From Falsiroseomonas sp050563545 (GTDB lineage: Bacteria; Pseudomonadota; Alphaproteobacteria; Acetobacterales; Acetobacteraceae), in NCBI RefSeq assembly GCF_050563545.1, contig NZ_JBNXUM010000002.1, forward strand, positions 289,662 through 353,661: a stretch of DNA of 64,000 nt, written 5' to 3'. The notes under the pieces are model-generated. The model was not told the origin of the DNA, searched no databases, and saw only the letters and a list, made by a program, of their open reading frames with translations. Below, in pieces: positions 52,276 to 60,401 of this stretch. A program made the translations under genes and the position numbers. Each line of letters opens with the position of its first letter. Position 1 is the first letter of the stretch.

Positions 52276-53997
52276 CTAATCCTCGAAGGCCAGGCGGACT
52301 TCCTGGCCCGCCGGCGTCTCGCGTTGCGCGAAGGACTGCGTCTCTCGCGTCGCGAGCCAGAGCACGAAGCCGTCGCGCGCCGCGTCGTCGCCGAGCAGCG
52401 CCTCGGCATCCGGCCGCGCGGCGGGGGCGGGCAGGGGCGCGCCGGCCCAGGCCAGCGCGAACTCCACGCGGTCCTCCGCCAGCCGCGCCGCGAGATCGAG
52501 GCTGCGCACGCCGCGGCCGGCCAGCAGCTCCGCCAGCTCGACCAGCGCGCGCTCGGCCGACCGCGCGGTGGCGGGCTTCAGCCCCCAGCCCGCGGCGGTG
52601 CGCGCCACCCAGTCCGACACACTGCGCCCGGCCAGCATGTCGAGCGTGAGGGACAGCTCCGCCCGCCGCGTGACCAGCGGCAGCGTCACCAGGTTCACCA
52701 GGAACGCGACCACCGCGCCGAAGGACAGCGGCGAGGCCAGCGCCGGCACCAGCGACAGGAAGCCGAGCGGCGCGGAGGCCACGGCGATGCCCGCGGTCAA
52801 CCCCGTCGCCACCACCAGCCCGCGCCGCGAGTCGAGCAGCCTCACCGTGACCAGCTGGCAGCCATTCGCCATGATCAGCCCCGCCGCATGGAACAGCATC
52901 GCCGCCTTCACCGGCGCCGGCGCGAGCACAAAGAGCGCGACGAGCTTCGGGCAGAAGGCGACGGCGAGCAGCAGCGGCACTCCGGCCCAGACGATGCGTC
53001 GCGCCAGCACCCCGCCCGTCACGGACAGGCCAAGCGCGGCCGTGTTCGGCCCCGGCGCCGCGCCGCCGACCAGGCCCGCGAAGGCAATGGCGATCCCGTC
53101 GGCCAGCAGCCCGCGCCGGATCGGCGGCGCGTCGGGCCTCGTCCATCCCGCATCCAGCGCGCGCTGCGCCATCACCAGGCTGCCGGCCGCCGTTGCCCGC
53201 ATCGCCACCAGCGCGAGCAGGAAGGCCAGAAGCGGCGCCGCTGTGACCTGGCCGAAATCCGGCGCGAAGGGCTCAGGCAGCGCGAACCAGGGCTGCGCGG
53301 CCAGGACTTCCGCCGCGTCGCCGCGGAACTCGCCAAGCGGCAGCGCCAGCGCGACGCCGACCAGCGATCCCAGCAGCAGCGCGAAGGGCGCGGCGCGCGT
53401 ACGGCTCAGCGCGATCGCAGCCATCGCGGCGACGGAGACGAGCACGACCGCGATCGTGGCCGCGCCCGGCGCCTGCCCGGACTGCAGCCCGATCTGCCGC
53501 GTGCCCAGCGCGGCCAGCGCGACGCCGATCAGCATCACGACGACGCCCGCGACCTCGTTCGGCAGCAGCACGCGCAGGCGCTGCATGGCGAAGGTGAGAG
53601 CGATGGCCGCGATGCCGGCCAGCAGCACCATCGCCGCCATCCCGCCGAAGCCACCGCCGGTCTCCCCGACCAGCAGATACGCGCCGAGCATCGCCGCGGT
53701 ATGCGTCGCCGGGACCGGATAGCCCGATCCCACGGGCCCGCGCCGCAGCAGGTTCAGCACCTGCCAGGCGACGGCGGCGAGCACGGACAGGCAGACGAAG
53801 CGCGTCACCGTCGCCGCATCGTCGGTGATCGCCGCGGCGACCGCGGCGGGGATGATGAAATAGACCGACTGGATCGCGAGATGCTGCAGCGCGAGGCCGA
53901 GCGTCGCCAGCGCGCGCGGCTTGTCGTCCAGCCACAGGGCCAGGTTGGCCGGCCGCGTGGCCGGCCGGTCCAGGCCGCGCGACAGGTAGCCCCGCAT
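52276..53997 (-). CDS. NCS2-family nucleobase:cation symporter with an extra C-terminal domain
   Basis: 573 residues, longer than the usual 420-480 of NCS2 (xanthine/uracil) permeases. Around 12-14 hydrophobic helices carry family features: LALQHLAIQSVYFIIPAAVA, GSGYPVPATHTAAM, LLADGIAIAFAGLVGGAAPGPNTAALGLSVTGGVLAR and the final helices before residue 450. The roughly 125-residue C-terminal extension is soluble and includes ALVELAELLAGRGVRSLDL followed by AEDRVEFALAWAG, which resembles the N-box region of a degenerate HATPase. It imports a purine or pyrimidine. The start overlaps the lactonase gene by 1 bp. Confidence 0.82.
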   Translation of the reverse strand: MRGYLSRGLDRPATRPANLALWLDDKPRALATLGLALQHLAIQSVYFIIPAAVAAAITDDAATVTRFVCLSVLAAVAWQVLNLLRRGPVGSGYPVPATHTAAMLGAYLLVGETGGGFGGMAAMVLLAGIAAIALTFAMQRLRVLLPNEVAGVVVMLIGVALAALGTRQIGLQSGQAPGAATIAVVLVSVAAMAAIALSRTRAAPFALLLGSLVGVALALPLGEFRGDAAEVLAAQPWFALPEPFAPDFGQVTAAPLLAFLLALVAMRATAAGSLVMAQRALDAGWTRPDAPPIRRGLLADGIAIAFAGLVGGAAPGPNTAALGLSVTGGVLARRIVWAGVPLLLAVAFCPKLVALFVLAPAPVKAAMLFHAAGLIMANGCQLVTVRLLDSRRGLVVATGLTAGIAVASAPLGFLSLVPALASPLSFGAVVAFLVNLVTLPLVTRRAELSLTLDMLAGRSVSDWVARTAAGWGLKPATARSAERALVELAELLAGRGVRSLDLAARLAEDRVEFALAWAGAPLPAPAARPDAEALLGDDAARDGFVLWLATRETQSFAQRETPAGQEVRLAFED

Positions 53998-54938
53998 CAG
54001 CCGCCCGGCGCGCCCTGCGTGTTGACGTAGAGCGAATAGAGCGAGTGGGCCGCCGCCATGAAGAGCCGGTTGCGGTGCCGCCCGCCGAAGCAGACATTCG
54101 CGCAGCGCTCCGGCAGGTCAACGAAGCCGATCGGCGCGCCGGCGGCGTTGAACACCTTGATGCCGTCCATCCCCGGCCCGCCCATGCCCCAGCCGCACCA
54201 GAGATTGCCGTCGACGTCCACGCGGAAGCCGTCCGGCGTCTCGCCGGTCTCGCAGCGGATGAAGACGCGGCGGTTCGACAGGCTCGCCCCGTTCACGTCA
54301 TAGGCCAGGATGTTGCGGGGCTCGCTGCGGCTCTCGACGATGTAGAGGACCTTCTCGTCGGGGCTGAACGCCAGCCCGTTGGGGTGGTCGATGTCGTCGG
54401 CGACGAGGGCGATGGCGCCGGTTTGGCCGTCCACGCGATAGACGTTGGTGTGCGGCAGTTCCGGCGCATGCTTCTCGCCCTCGTACCAGCCGCCGATGCC
54501 GAAGGGCGGATCGGTGAACCAGATGCTGCCGTCGGACTTCACCACGACGTCGTTCGGGCTGTTCAGCCGCCTGCCCTGGTAGCTGTCCGCCAGCACCGTG
54601 ATGGCGCCGTCGTATTCGTGACGGACGACGCGTCGCCCCTGGTGCTCGCAGGCGATGATGCGGCCCTGGCGGTCGCGGGTGTGGCCGTTGGCGTTGTTGG
54701 ACGGCCTGCGGAAGACGGAGACCTGGCCCGTCTCCTCCTCCCACCGCAGGACGCGGTTGTTGGGGATGTCGGACCACAGCAGCACGCGCTGGTCGCCGAT
54801 CCAGACCGGGCCCTCGCCCCAGCGCGATCCCGTCCAGAGGCGCTCCACGCTGGACAGCGGCAGGTGGTAGCGCCTGAAGCTGGGGTCGAGCGCGCGGATG
54901 GACGGGTCGGGGTAGCGCAGGCTCTCGGTCCAGGTCAT
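53997..54938 (-). CDS. SMP-30/gluconolactonase-like propeller lactonase
   Basis: 313 residues, no signal peptide. SMP-30 family landmarks are WGEGPVWIGDQRVLLWSDIPNNRVLRW (metal-binding Glu), NNANGHTRDRQGRIIACEHQGRRVVR, SPNDVVVKSDGSIWFTDPPFGI (Asn), DDIDHPNGLAFSPDEKVLYIVES (Asn) and PDGFRVDVDGNLWCGW (Asp). It hydrolyses a sugar or related lactone with a divalent metal. It reads into the NCS2 permease gene and is divergent from the TetR gene 81 bp away. Confidence 0.9.
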   Translation of the reverse strand: MTWTESLRYPDPSIRALDPSFRRYHLPLSSVERLWTGSRWGEGPVWIGDQRVLLWSDIPNNRVLRWEEETGQVSVFRRPSNNANGHTRDRQGRIIACEHQGRRVVRHEYDGAITVLADSYQGRRLNSPNDVVVKSDGSIWFTDPPFGIGGWYEGEKHAPELPHTNVYRVDGQTGAIALVADDIDHPNGLAFSPDEKVLYIVESRSEPRNILAYDVNGASLSNRRVFIRCETGETPDGFRVDVDGNLWCGWGMGGPGMDGIKVFNAAGAPIGFVDLPERCANVCFGGRHRNRLFMAAAHSLYSLYVNTQGAPGG

Positions 54939-55019
54939 GCCCGGTGTCCTCCCAGAAGGTCTCTTGGCGAAACGCTCGCCGCCGCGCCATGCTGCCGTCA
55001 ATCGAGGACGAGGGGAACC

Positions 55020-55667
55020 ATGCCGGACGGACCGGCGCGAAAGGAAACGCCACTGTCGCCGCGCGCGGCCGCGACCCGCCAGCGCATCCTCGATGCGGCG
55101 CTCGCGGAGTTCGCGGAGAAGGGCCTGGCGGGCTCTCGCGTGGATGAGATCGCGGAGCGCGCGGGCGCCAACAAGCGCATGCTCTACGCCCATTTCGGCT
55201 CCAAGGAGGAGCTGTGGATGGTGGTGCTGGAGCGCGCCTATGCCGCCAAGCGCGCCGAGGAGCGTGAGGTCGAGGTCCAGCACCTGCCGCCCGGCGACGC
55301 GATGGCGCGGCTCGTCAGCTTCAACCTGCGCTACACCGCACGCCATCCCGAATTCGTGGCGCTCCTAAACCAGGAGAACCTGCACCAGGCCGCCTATCTC
55401 CGCCGGTCGGAGGACGTGCCCGCGCTCTATTCGCCGATCGTGGACGCGCTGCGCGGCGTGCTGGCGCGCGGCGTGGCGGAGGGCGTGTTCCGCCAGGGCG
55501 TGGACCCGATGCAGCTCTACATTTCGATCCTCGCGCTGGGTCACTTCTACGTCGCGAACCGGCACACGCTGTCCACCATCTTTGGCGCGCCGCTGGACAC
55601 CGAGGCCGCGATCGCCGCGCGCGAGGCGCACATCACCGACGTCGTGCTGGGCTACCTCCGCCCCTGA
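55020..55667 (+). CDS. TetR-family regulator of the adjacent sugar-type catabolic genes
   Basis: 215 residues. The helix-turn-helix is AAATRQRILDAALAEFAEKG ... VDEIAERAGANKRMLYAHFGSKEELW. The C-terminal domain (HPEFVALLNQENLHQAAYLRRS...) is of the TetR_C group found beside dehydrogenase clusters. ATG 55020 follows GGGGAACC. It begins 81 bp from the divergent lactonase and ends 57 bp before the Gfo/Idh/MocA gene, where two operator-like palindromes stand. It probably represses both flanks, which is inference. Confidence 0.85.
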   Translation: MPDGPARKETPLSPRAAATRQRILDAALAEFAEKGLAGSRVDEIAERAGANKRMLYAHFGSKEELWMVVLERAYAAKRAEEREVEVQHLPPGDAMARLVSFNLRYTARHPEFVALLNQENLHQAAYLRRSEDVPALYSPIVDALRGVLARGVAEGVFRQGVDPMQLYISILALGHFYVANRHTLSTIFGAPLDTEAAIAAREAHITDVVLGYLRP

Positions 55668-55670
55668 CTT

Positions 55671-55706
55671 GACCGGGCGGTCCGGCGCACGTAACCAGTC
55701 AGTTAC
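55671..55706. promoter_or_regulatory. Two operator-like palindromes before the Gfo/Idh/MocA gene
   Basis: GACCG-GG-CGGTC (55671-55682) and GTAAC-CAGTCA-GTTAC (55691-55706) are both exact inverted repeats. They occupy the 57-bp gap between the TetR gene and the dehydrogenase gene. TetR proteins commonly bind such 12-16 bp palindromes, so these are candidate operators for the regulator just upstream. Confidence 0.5.
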
Positions 55707-55724
55707 CTGGACGGGAGGATCTCC

Positions 55725-56879
55725 ATGGCCGAGCGCCGCATCGGGCTCATCATGAACGGCGTCACGGGCCGGATGGGGATGAACCAGCACCTCATCCGCT
55801 CCATCGCGGCGATCCGCGCCGAGGGGGGCGTGAAGCTGGCGAATGGCGACCGCCTCATGCCCGATCCGATCTTGGTCGGTCGCAACAAGGAGAAGCTGGA
55901 GGCGCTGGCCAGGGCGCATGGCGTGACGCGCGTCAGCACCGACCTGGATGCCTGCCTGGCCGATCCGAAGGACGAGGTCTTCTTCGACGCCGCGACGACG
56001 CAGCTGCGCGCGGGGCTGCTGCGGAAGGCGATCGCGGCGGGCAAGCACATCTATTGCGAGAAGCCGACGGCGGACAACCTCGAGGACGCGATGGACGTTG
56101 CGCGGCTGGCCAAGCGCGCCGGCATCAAGGCCGGCGTGGTGCAGGACAAGCTCTTCCTGCCGGGCCTGCGCAAGCTGAAGATGGTGATCGACAGCGGCGC
56201 GCTGGGCCGCCTCTGCAGCGTGAAGGGCGAGTTCGGCTATTGGGTGTTCGAGGGCGATCTGCAGCCGACGCAGCGCCCTTCCTGGAACTACAAGAAGGCC
56301 GAGGGCGGCGGCATCATCCTCGATATGCTCTGCCACTGGCGCTACGTGCTGGACAACCTTTTCGGGGAGGTGCAGTCCGTCTCCTGCCTCGGTGCGACGC
56401 ACATCCCGGTGCGCTACGACGAGCAGGGCAAGGCGTATGACGCCGACACCGACGACGCGGCCTATGCGACCTTCCAGCTTGCCGGCGGCGTGGTGGCTCA
56501 TATCAATTCGTCCTGGGTCACGCGCGTGCGGCGCGACGATCTCGTCACCTTCCAGGTGGACGGCACGCATGGATCGGCGGTGGCCGGGCTGCAGAAGTGC
56601 TGGACGCAGAGCCGCGTGAACACGCCCAAGCCCGTCTGGAACCCCGACATCCCGCAGCCCATCGACTTCTTCGCGGGCTGGCAGGAGGTGCCGGACACGC
56701 AGGAATACCCGAACGGCTTCCGCGCGCAGTGGGAGATGTTCTTCCGGTACCTGGCGGGCGACGTCGCGACCTATCCCTGGGACCTGCTGGCGGGCGCGAA
56801 GGGCGTGCAGCTCGCGGAAGCCGGCCTGAAGTCCTGGGCCGAGCGCCGCTGGATCGACCTGCCGAAGCTGGAGGTGTGA
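55725..56879 (+). CDS. Gfo/Idh/MocA-family oxidoreductase
   Basis: 384 residues. The N-terminal Rossmann domain starts RRIGLIMNGVTGRMGMNQHLIRS; the family's catalytic Lys is in HIYCEKPTADNLEDAMDVA; the C-terminal domain has WNYKKAEGGGIILDMLCHWRYVLD, with the histidine of the Gfo fold. It oxidises or reduces a sugar, cyclitol or related carbonyl with NAD(P). ATG 55725 follows GGGAGGATCTCC. First of three tightly linked genes with the DUF993 and isomerase genes. Confidence 0.9.
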   Translation: MAERRIGLIMNGVTGRMGMNQHLIRSIAAIRAEGGVKLANGDRLMPDPILVGRNKEKLEALARAHGVTRVSTDLDACLADPKDEVFFDAATTQLRAGLLRKAIAAGKHIYCEKPTADNLEDAMDVARLAKRAGIKAGVVQDKLFLPGLRKLKMVIDSGALGRLCSVKGEFGYWVFEGDLQPTQRPSWNYKKAEGGGIILDMLCHWRYVLDNLFGEVQSVSCLGATHIPVRYDEQGKAYDADTDDAAYATFQLAGGVVAHINSSWVTRVRRDDLVTFQVDGTHGSAVAGLQKCWTQSRVNTPKPVWNPDIPQPIDFFAGWQEVPDTQEYPNGFRAQWEMFFRYLAGDVATYPWDLLAGAKGVQLAEAGLKSWAERRWIDLPKLEV

Positions 56880-56883
56880 CGCG

Positions 56884-58044
56884 ATGCCGTCGATCAACCT
56901 GCCGAACGCCGACGGCCGCATCGAGAGCCACGCGCTCGGGGCCCCGCGCGACTTCCCCCGGGCGACACCGCCCTTCCCCCGCGTTGCTCTCGCCGCGGCG
57001 CATGTCGTGGCCGATCCGATGGCCGAGCAGGATCCCTGGCTCGACGCCAAGATCGACTGGGACCGCACCATCGCCTTCCGCCAATATCTCTGGTCGCTCG
57101 GCCTCGGTGTCGCGGAGGCCATGGACACCGCGCAGCGCGGCATGGGCCTCGACTGGGTCGCGGCGCAGGAACTGATCCGCCGCTCGCTCGATGCGATGCA
57201 GGACGTGCCCGGCGCGGTGATGGCAAGCGGCGCCGGCACCGACCACCTCGCCCCCGGCCCCGACGTCACCGTGGACGACGTCATCCGCGCCTATGAGGAG
57301 CAGTGCGAAGCCGTCGAGAGGATGGGCGGCCGCATCATCCTGATGGCGTCGCGCGCGCTGGCGAAGGCCGCGCGCAGCCCCGCCGACTACGAGCGCGTCT
57401 ACAACCGCATCCTCTCCGGCGTTGCGCAGCCCGTGATCATCCACTGGCTCGGCGAGATGTTCGACCCCGCGCTCGAGGGCTACTGGGGCAACCACGACCA
57501 CATGGCGGCGATGGAGACGGCGCTCGCGGTCATCCACGCCAATGCCGCCAAGGTGGATGGCGTAAAGATCTCCCTGCTGGACGACAGGAAGGAGATCGTG
57601 ATGCGCCGGCGCTTGCCGAAAGGCGTGCGCATGTACACCGGCGACGACTTCAACTACGCCGAGCTGATCGCGGGCGACGAGCAGGGATACAGCGACGCGC
57701 TGCTCGGCATCTTCGACCCGATCGCGCCGGCGGTGGGCGGGGCGCTGGCGTCCCTGCAGCGAAACGACCTCGGCACCTTCCACGACATCCTGGCGCCGAC
57801 GGTTCCGCTGTCGCGCCACATCTTCCGGGCGCCGACCCGCTTCTACAAGACGGGCGTCGTCTTCATGGCCTGGCTCAACGGCCACCAGGACCATTTCGTC
57901 ATGGTCGGCGGCCAGCAGAGCACGCGGAGCATCCGCCACTTCAGCGAGTTGTTCAGGCTGGCCGACAAGGCCGGGCTGCTGCGCGACCCGGAGATGGCGG
58001 TGAGCCGGATGCGGAGCCTGCTGGCCGTGCACGGCGTGGCCTGA
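56884..58044 (+). CDS. DUF993 family protein (dihydrodipicolinate-synthase-like aldolase fold)
   Basis: 386 residues, matching DUF993 over its length: LPNADGRIESHALG, WDRTIAFRQYLWSLGLGVAEAMDTAQRGMGLDW, YEEQCEAVERMGGRIILMASRALA, QPVIIHWLGEMFDPALEGYWG, VDGVKISLLDDRKEIVMRRRLP (Lys in the position of the DHDPS Schiff-base Lys) and MYTGDDFNYAELIAGDE. DUF993 is a member of the DHDPS/NAL aldolase superfamily with no settled substrate. It starts 4 bp after the dehydrogenase stop and overlaps the isomerase gene by one base. Confidence 0.85.
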   Translation: MPSINLPNADGRIESHALGAPRDFPRATPPFPRVALAAAHVVADPMAEQDPWLDAKIDWDRTIAFRQYLWSLGLGVAEAMDTAQRGMGLDWVAAQELIRRSLDAMQDVPGAVMASGAGTDHLAPGPDVTVDDVIRAYEEQCEAVERMGGRIILMASRALAKAARSPADYERVYNRILSGVAQPVIIHWLGEMFDPALEGYWGNHDHMAAMETALAVIHANAAKVDGVKISLLDDRKEIVMRRRLPKGVRMYTGDDFNYAELIAGDEQGYSDALLGIFDPIAPAVGGALASLQRNDLGTFHDILAPTVPLSRHIFRAPTRFYKTGVVFMAWLNGHQDHFVMVGGQQSTRSIRHFSELFRLADKAGLLRDPEMAVSRMRSLLAVHGVA

Positions 58045-58853
58045 TGCACCTCTCCCTCAACACCGTCACCGTCAAGGAACGCTGGGGTCTTGCCGACTGC
58101 ATCGAGGGCTGCGCGCGTCACGGCATCACGGGCATCGCGCCCTGGCGCGACGTGCTGCAGGCCATGGGCGTGGACGCCGCGGCGAAGCGCATCCGCGACG
58201 CCGGCCTTGTCGTCACCGGCCTCTGCCGCGGCGGCATGTTTCCCGCCGCCGATGCCGCCGGCCGCGCCGCCGCGATCGAGGACAACCGGCGCGCCATCCA
58301 CGAGGCCCACACCATCGGCGCGCGCTGCCTGGTCATGGTCTGCGGCGGCCTGCCGCTGGGATCGAAGGACCTGCCCGCCGCGCGCGAACAGGTCCGCGAA
58401 GGCCTGCACGCCATCCTGCCCGAGGCACGCGCCGCCGGCGTGACAATCGCGCTCGAGCCGCTGCACCCCATGACCTGCGCCGACCGCTCCGTGCTGTCCA
58501 CGCTTGGCCAGGCGCTCGACCTCTGCGACGAGCTCGACGAGGGCACCGGCGTCGCGCTCGATGTCTACCACGTCTGGTGGGACCCCGACCTCGCGCGCCA
58601 GGTCGCGCGCGCGGGCAAGCGCATCGCCGCCTTCCATGTCTGCGACTGGAAGGTGCCGACGACGGACACCGTCTTCGACCGCGGCATCCCAGGCGAGGGC
58701 TGCATCGACATCCCCGCGATCCGTGCGATGGTGACGCAGGCTGGGTATACCGGCGGCTTCGCGGAGGTCGAGGTGCTGTCGAAGCGCTGGTGGGCGGAGG
58801 ATCCGGACATGGTGCTGCCCCTCCTCAAGCAGCGGATCGCGACGTCGGTCTAG
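58044..58853 (+). CDS. Xylose-isomerase-like TIM-barrel sugar isomerase/epimerase
   Basis: 269 residues of the AP-endonuclease 2 family. MHLSLNTVTVKERWGLADCIEGCARHGITGIAPW is strand 1 and the start of the barrel; VTIALEPLHPMTCADRSVLST carries the metal-binding Glu; VALDVYHVWWDPDL carries Asp/His; FHVCDWKVPTTDTVFDRGIPGEGCIDIP and GFAEVEVLSKRWW complete the site (final Glu). Reaction: isomerisation or epimerisation of a keto sugar or cyclitol. Its ATG shares a base with the DUF993 stop. Confidence 0.88.
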   Translation: MHLSLNTVTVKERWGLADCIEGCARHGITGIAPWRDVLQAMGVDAAAKRIRDAGLVVTGLCRGGMFPAADAAGRAAAIEDNRRAIHEAHTIGARCLVMVCGGLPLGSKDLPAAREQVREGLHAILPEARAAGVTIALEPLHPMTCADRSVLSTLGQALDLCDELDEGTGVALDVYHVWWDPDLARQVARAGKRIAAFHVCDWKVPTTDTVFDRGIPGEGCIDIPAIRAMVTQAGYTGGFAEVEVLSKRWWAEDPDMVLPLLKQRIATSV

Positions 58854-58883
58854 GCGGGGCACGGGGGAGAACGAAGCCGCTTC

Positions 58884-59637
58884 ATGCAGACGCTCCGCCG
58901 ATACGGGCCCGCGGTCTTCTCGCATCTGGCCCTGCTCGGCCTCTGGGCCTGGGCCACGACCTATGGCGGCGTGCCGCGCTTCATCCTGCCCGGCCCCGCG
59001 GAGACGCTGCGCGCGCTGGGCGCACCGCAGATCGACTGGTGGCTGCATGCCCGCATCACCATCGCCGAGGCCTTCGGCGGCTTCGCGCTGGCCGTCACCA
59101 TCGGCGTGCTGCTGGCCGTGCTCTTCACCTGGTCCCTGACGCTGCGCCGCGCGCTGATGCCGCTGCTGGTCACGCTGAACCTGATCCCGAAGGTGGCGCT
59201 CGCGCCGCTGTTCATCGTCTGGCTGGGCTACGGGCTGGTGCCGAATCGCGATCACCTTCATCATCGCCTTCTTCCCGATCGTCATCACCACCGCGCGCGG
59301 CCTGGCGGAGGTCGAGCCGGAGCTGCTCGACCTGGTCCGCACTGTCCGCGCGACGCGCTGGCAGGTCTTCCGCAAGATCCAGCTTCCCTCCGCCCTGCCC
59401 TATCTCCTGTCCGGCATGCGCGTCGCCGCCGTGCTGGCGATCGCCGGCACGGTGGTCGGCGAATTCGTGGGATCGGAAGCGGGCCTGGGCTTCGTCATCA
59501 TGTCGGCGCAGGGCACGCTGGACACGCCGGTGATGGTGATGGCGCTGATCCTGGTGACGCTGGTCGGCGTCGCGCTCTATGGGCTGGTGGTGCTGCTCGA
59601 GCATCTCGTGGTGACCGAAGATGCGCGCCTCCGCTGA
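58884..59637 (+). pseudogene. SsuC/TauC-type ABC permease gene with an internal frameshift
   Basis: The first frame (from ATG 58884) gives LALLGLWAWATTYGGVPRFILPGPAETLRALG and reaches PLFIVWLGYGLVPN at 59246, then loses similarity. The frame one base later restores it at once: AITFIIAFFPIVITTARGLAEVEPELLDLVR, the EAA-like loop RATRWQVFRKIQLPSALPYLLSGMRV, then FVGSEAGLGFVIM, ending at TGA 59637. Removing one base near 59247 would give a normal 250-residue permease. Either the gene is broken or the base is a sequence error. ATPase and binding-protein genes follow intact. Confidence 0.85.
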
Positions 59638-60388
59638 GCCCTTCCTGTCGCTGCGAAACGTCGCCAAGACCTACCGCAACGGCGGGCGGGCAACGGTGGC
59701 GGTATCCGACGCCAGCTTCGACCTGGCGGATGGGGAGTTCCTCGCGCTCGTCGGTCCCTCCGGCTGCGGCAAGTCCACGCTGCTGAAGATCCTGGCGGGG
59801 CTGCATCCGCATGACGGCGGGATCCTGCGCATCGGCCATGCCGGCTTCGATCCCGGCCGCGACATCGGCGTGGCCTTCCAGCAGCCGCTGCTGCTGAAGT
59901 GGCGGCGCGTGCTGGACAACGTGATGCTGCCCGCCGAGATCCTCGGCCTCCCCGCCAAGGCCACGCGCGAACGCGCGCGCGACCTGCTGGCCCTCGTCGG
60001 CCTGCCGGGGATCGAGGACAAGTACCCCTACGAGCTCTCCGGCGGCATGCAGCAGCGCGTGAGTCTCGCCCGCGCGCTGGTGCACGACCCCAAGCTCGTG
60101 CTGCTCGACGAGCCCTTCGGCGCGCTGGACGCGCTGACGCGCGAGCGCATGAACCTCGAGATCCGGCGGATCTGGTCGGCCTCGGGCAAGACCGTCGTCC
60201 TGGTCACGCATGGCGTGCAGGAGGCGGTGTTCTGCGCGACCCAGGTGGCGGTGCTGACCGCCGGCCCCGCGCGCATGGCCGACCAGTTCGCGGTGGACCT
60301 GCCGGAGCCGCGCGAGCTCATCATCCGCAACACGCCGGAATTCGGCGCCCTGGCCCGTCGCGTCTACGACCGGCTCGGCATCACATGA
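59621..60388 (+). CDS. ABC ATP-binding protein, SsuB/TauB type
   Basis: 255 residues. Walker A GPSGCGKSTLLKILAGL, Q-loop VAFQQPLLLKWRRVLDNVMLP, signature LSGGMQQRVSLARALV, Walker B LVLLDEPFGALDALTRE and switch LVTHGVQEAV are intact (the switch Asp is Gly-Val). It overlaps the end of the permease frame by 17 bp. It would drive uptake with the frameshifted permease and the binding protein downstream. Confidence 0.92.
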   Translation: MRASAEPFLSLRNVAKTYRNGGRATVAVSDASFDLADGEFLALVGPSGCGKSTLLKILAGLHPHDGGILRIGHAGFDPGRDIGVAFQQPLLLKWRRVLDNVMLPAEILGLPAKATRERARDLLALVGLPGIEDKYPYELSGGMQQRVSLARALVHDPKLVLLDEPFGALDALTRERMNLEIRRIWSASGKTVVLVTHGVQEAVFCATQVAVLTAGPARMADQFAVDLPEPRELIIRNTPEFGALARRVYDRLGIT

Positions 60389-60401
60389 GGGAGGACAGGG
60401 A

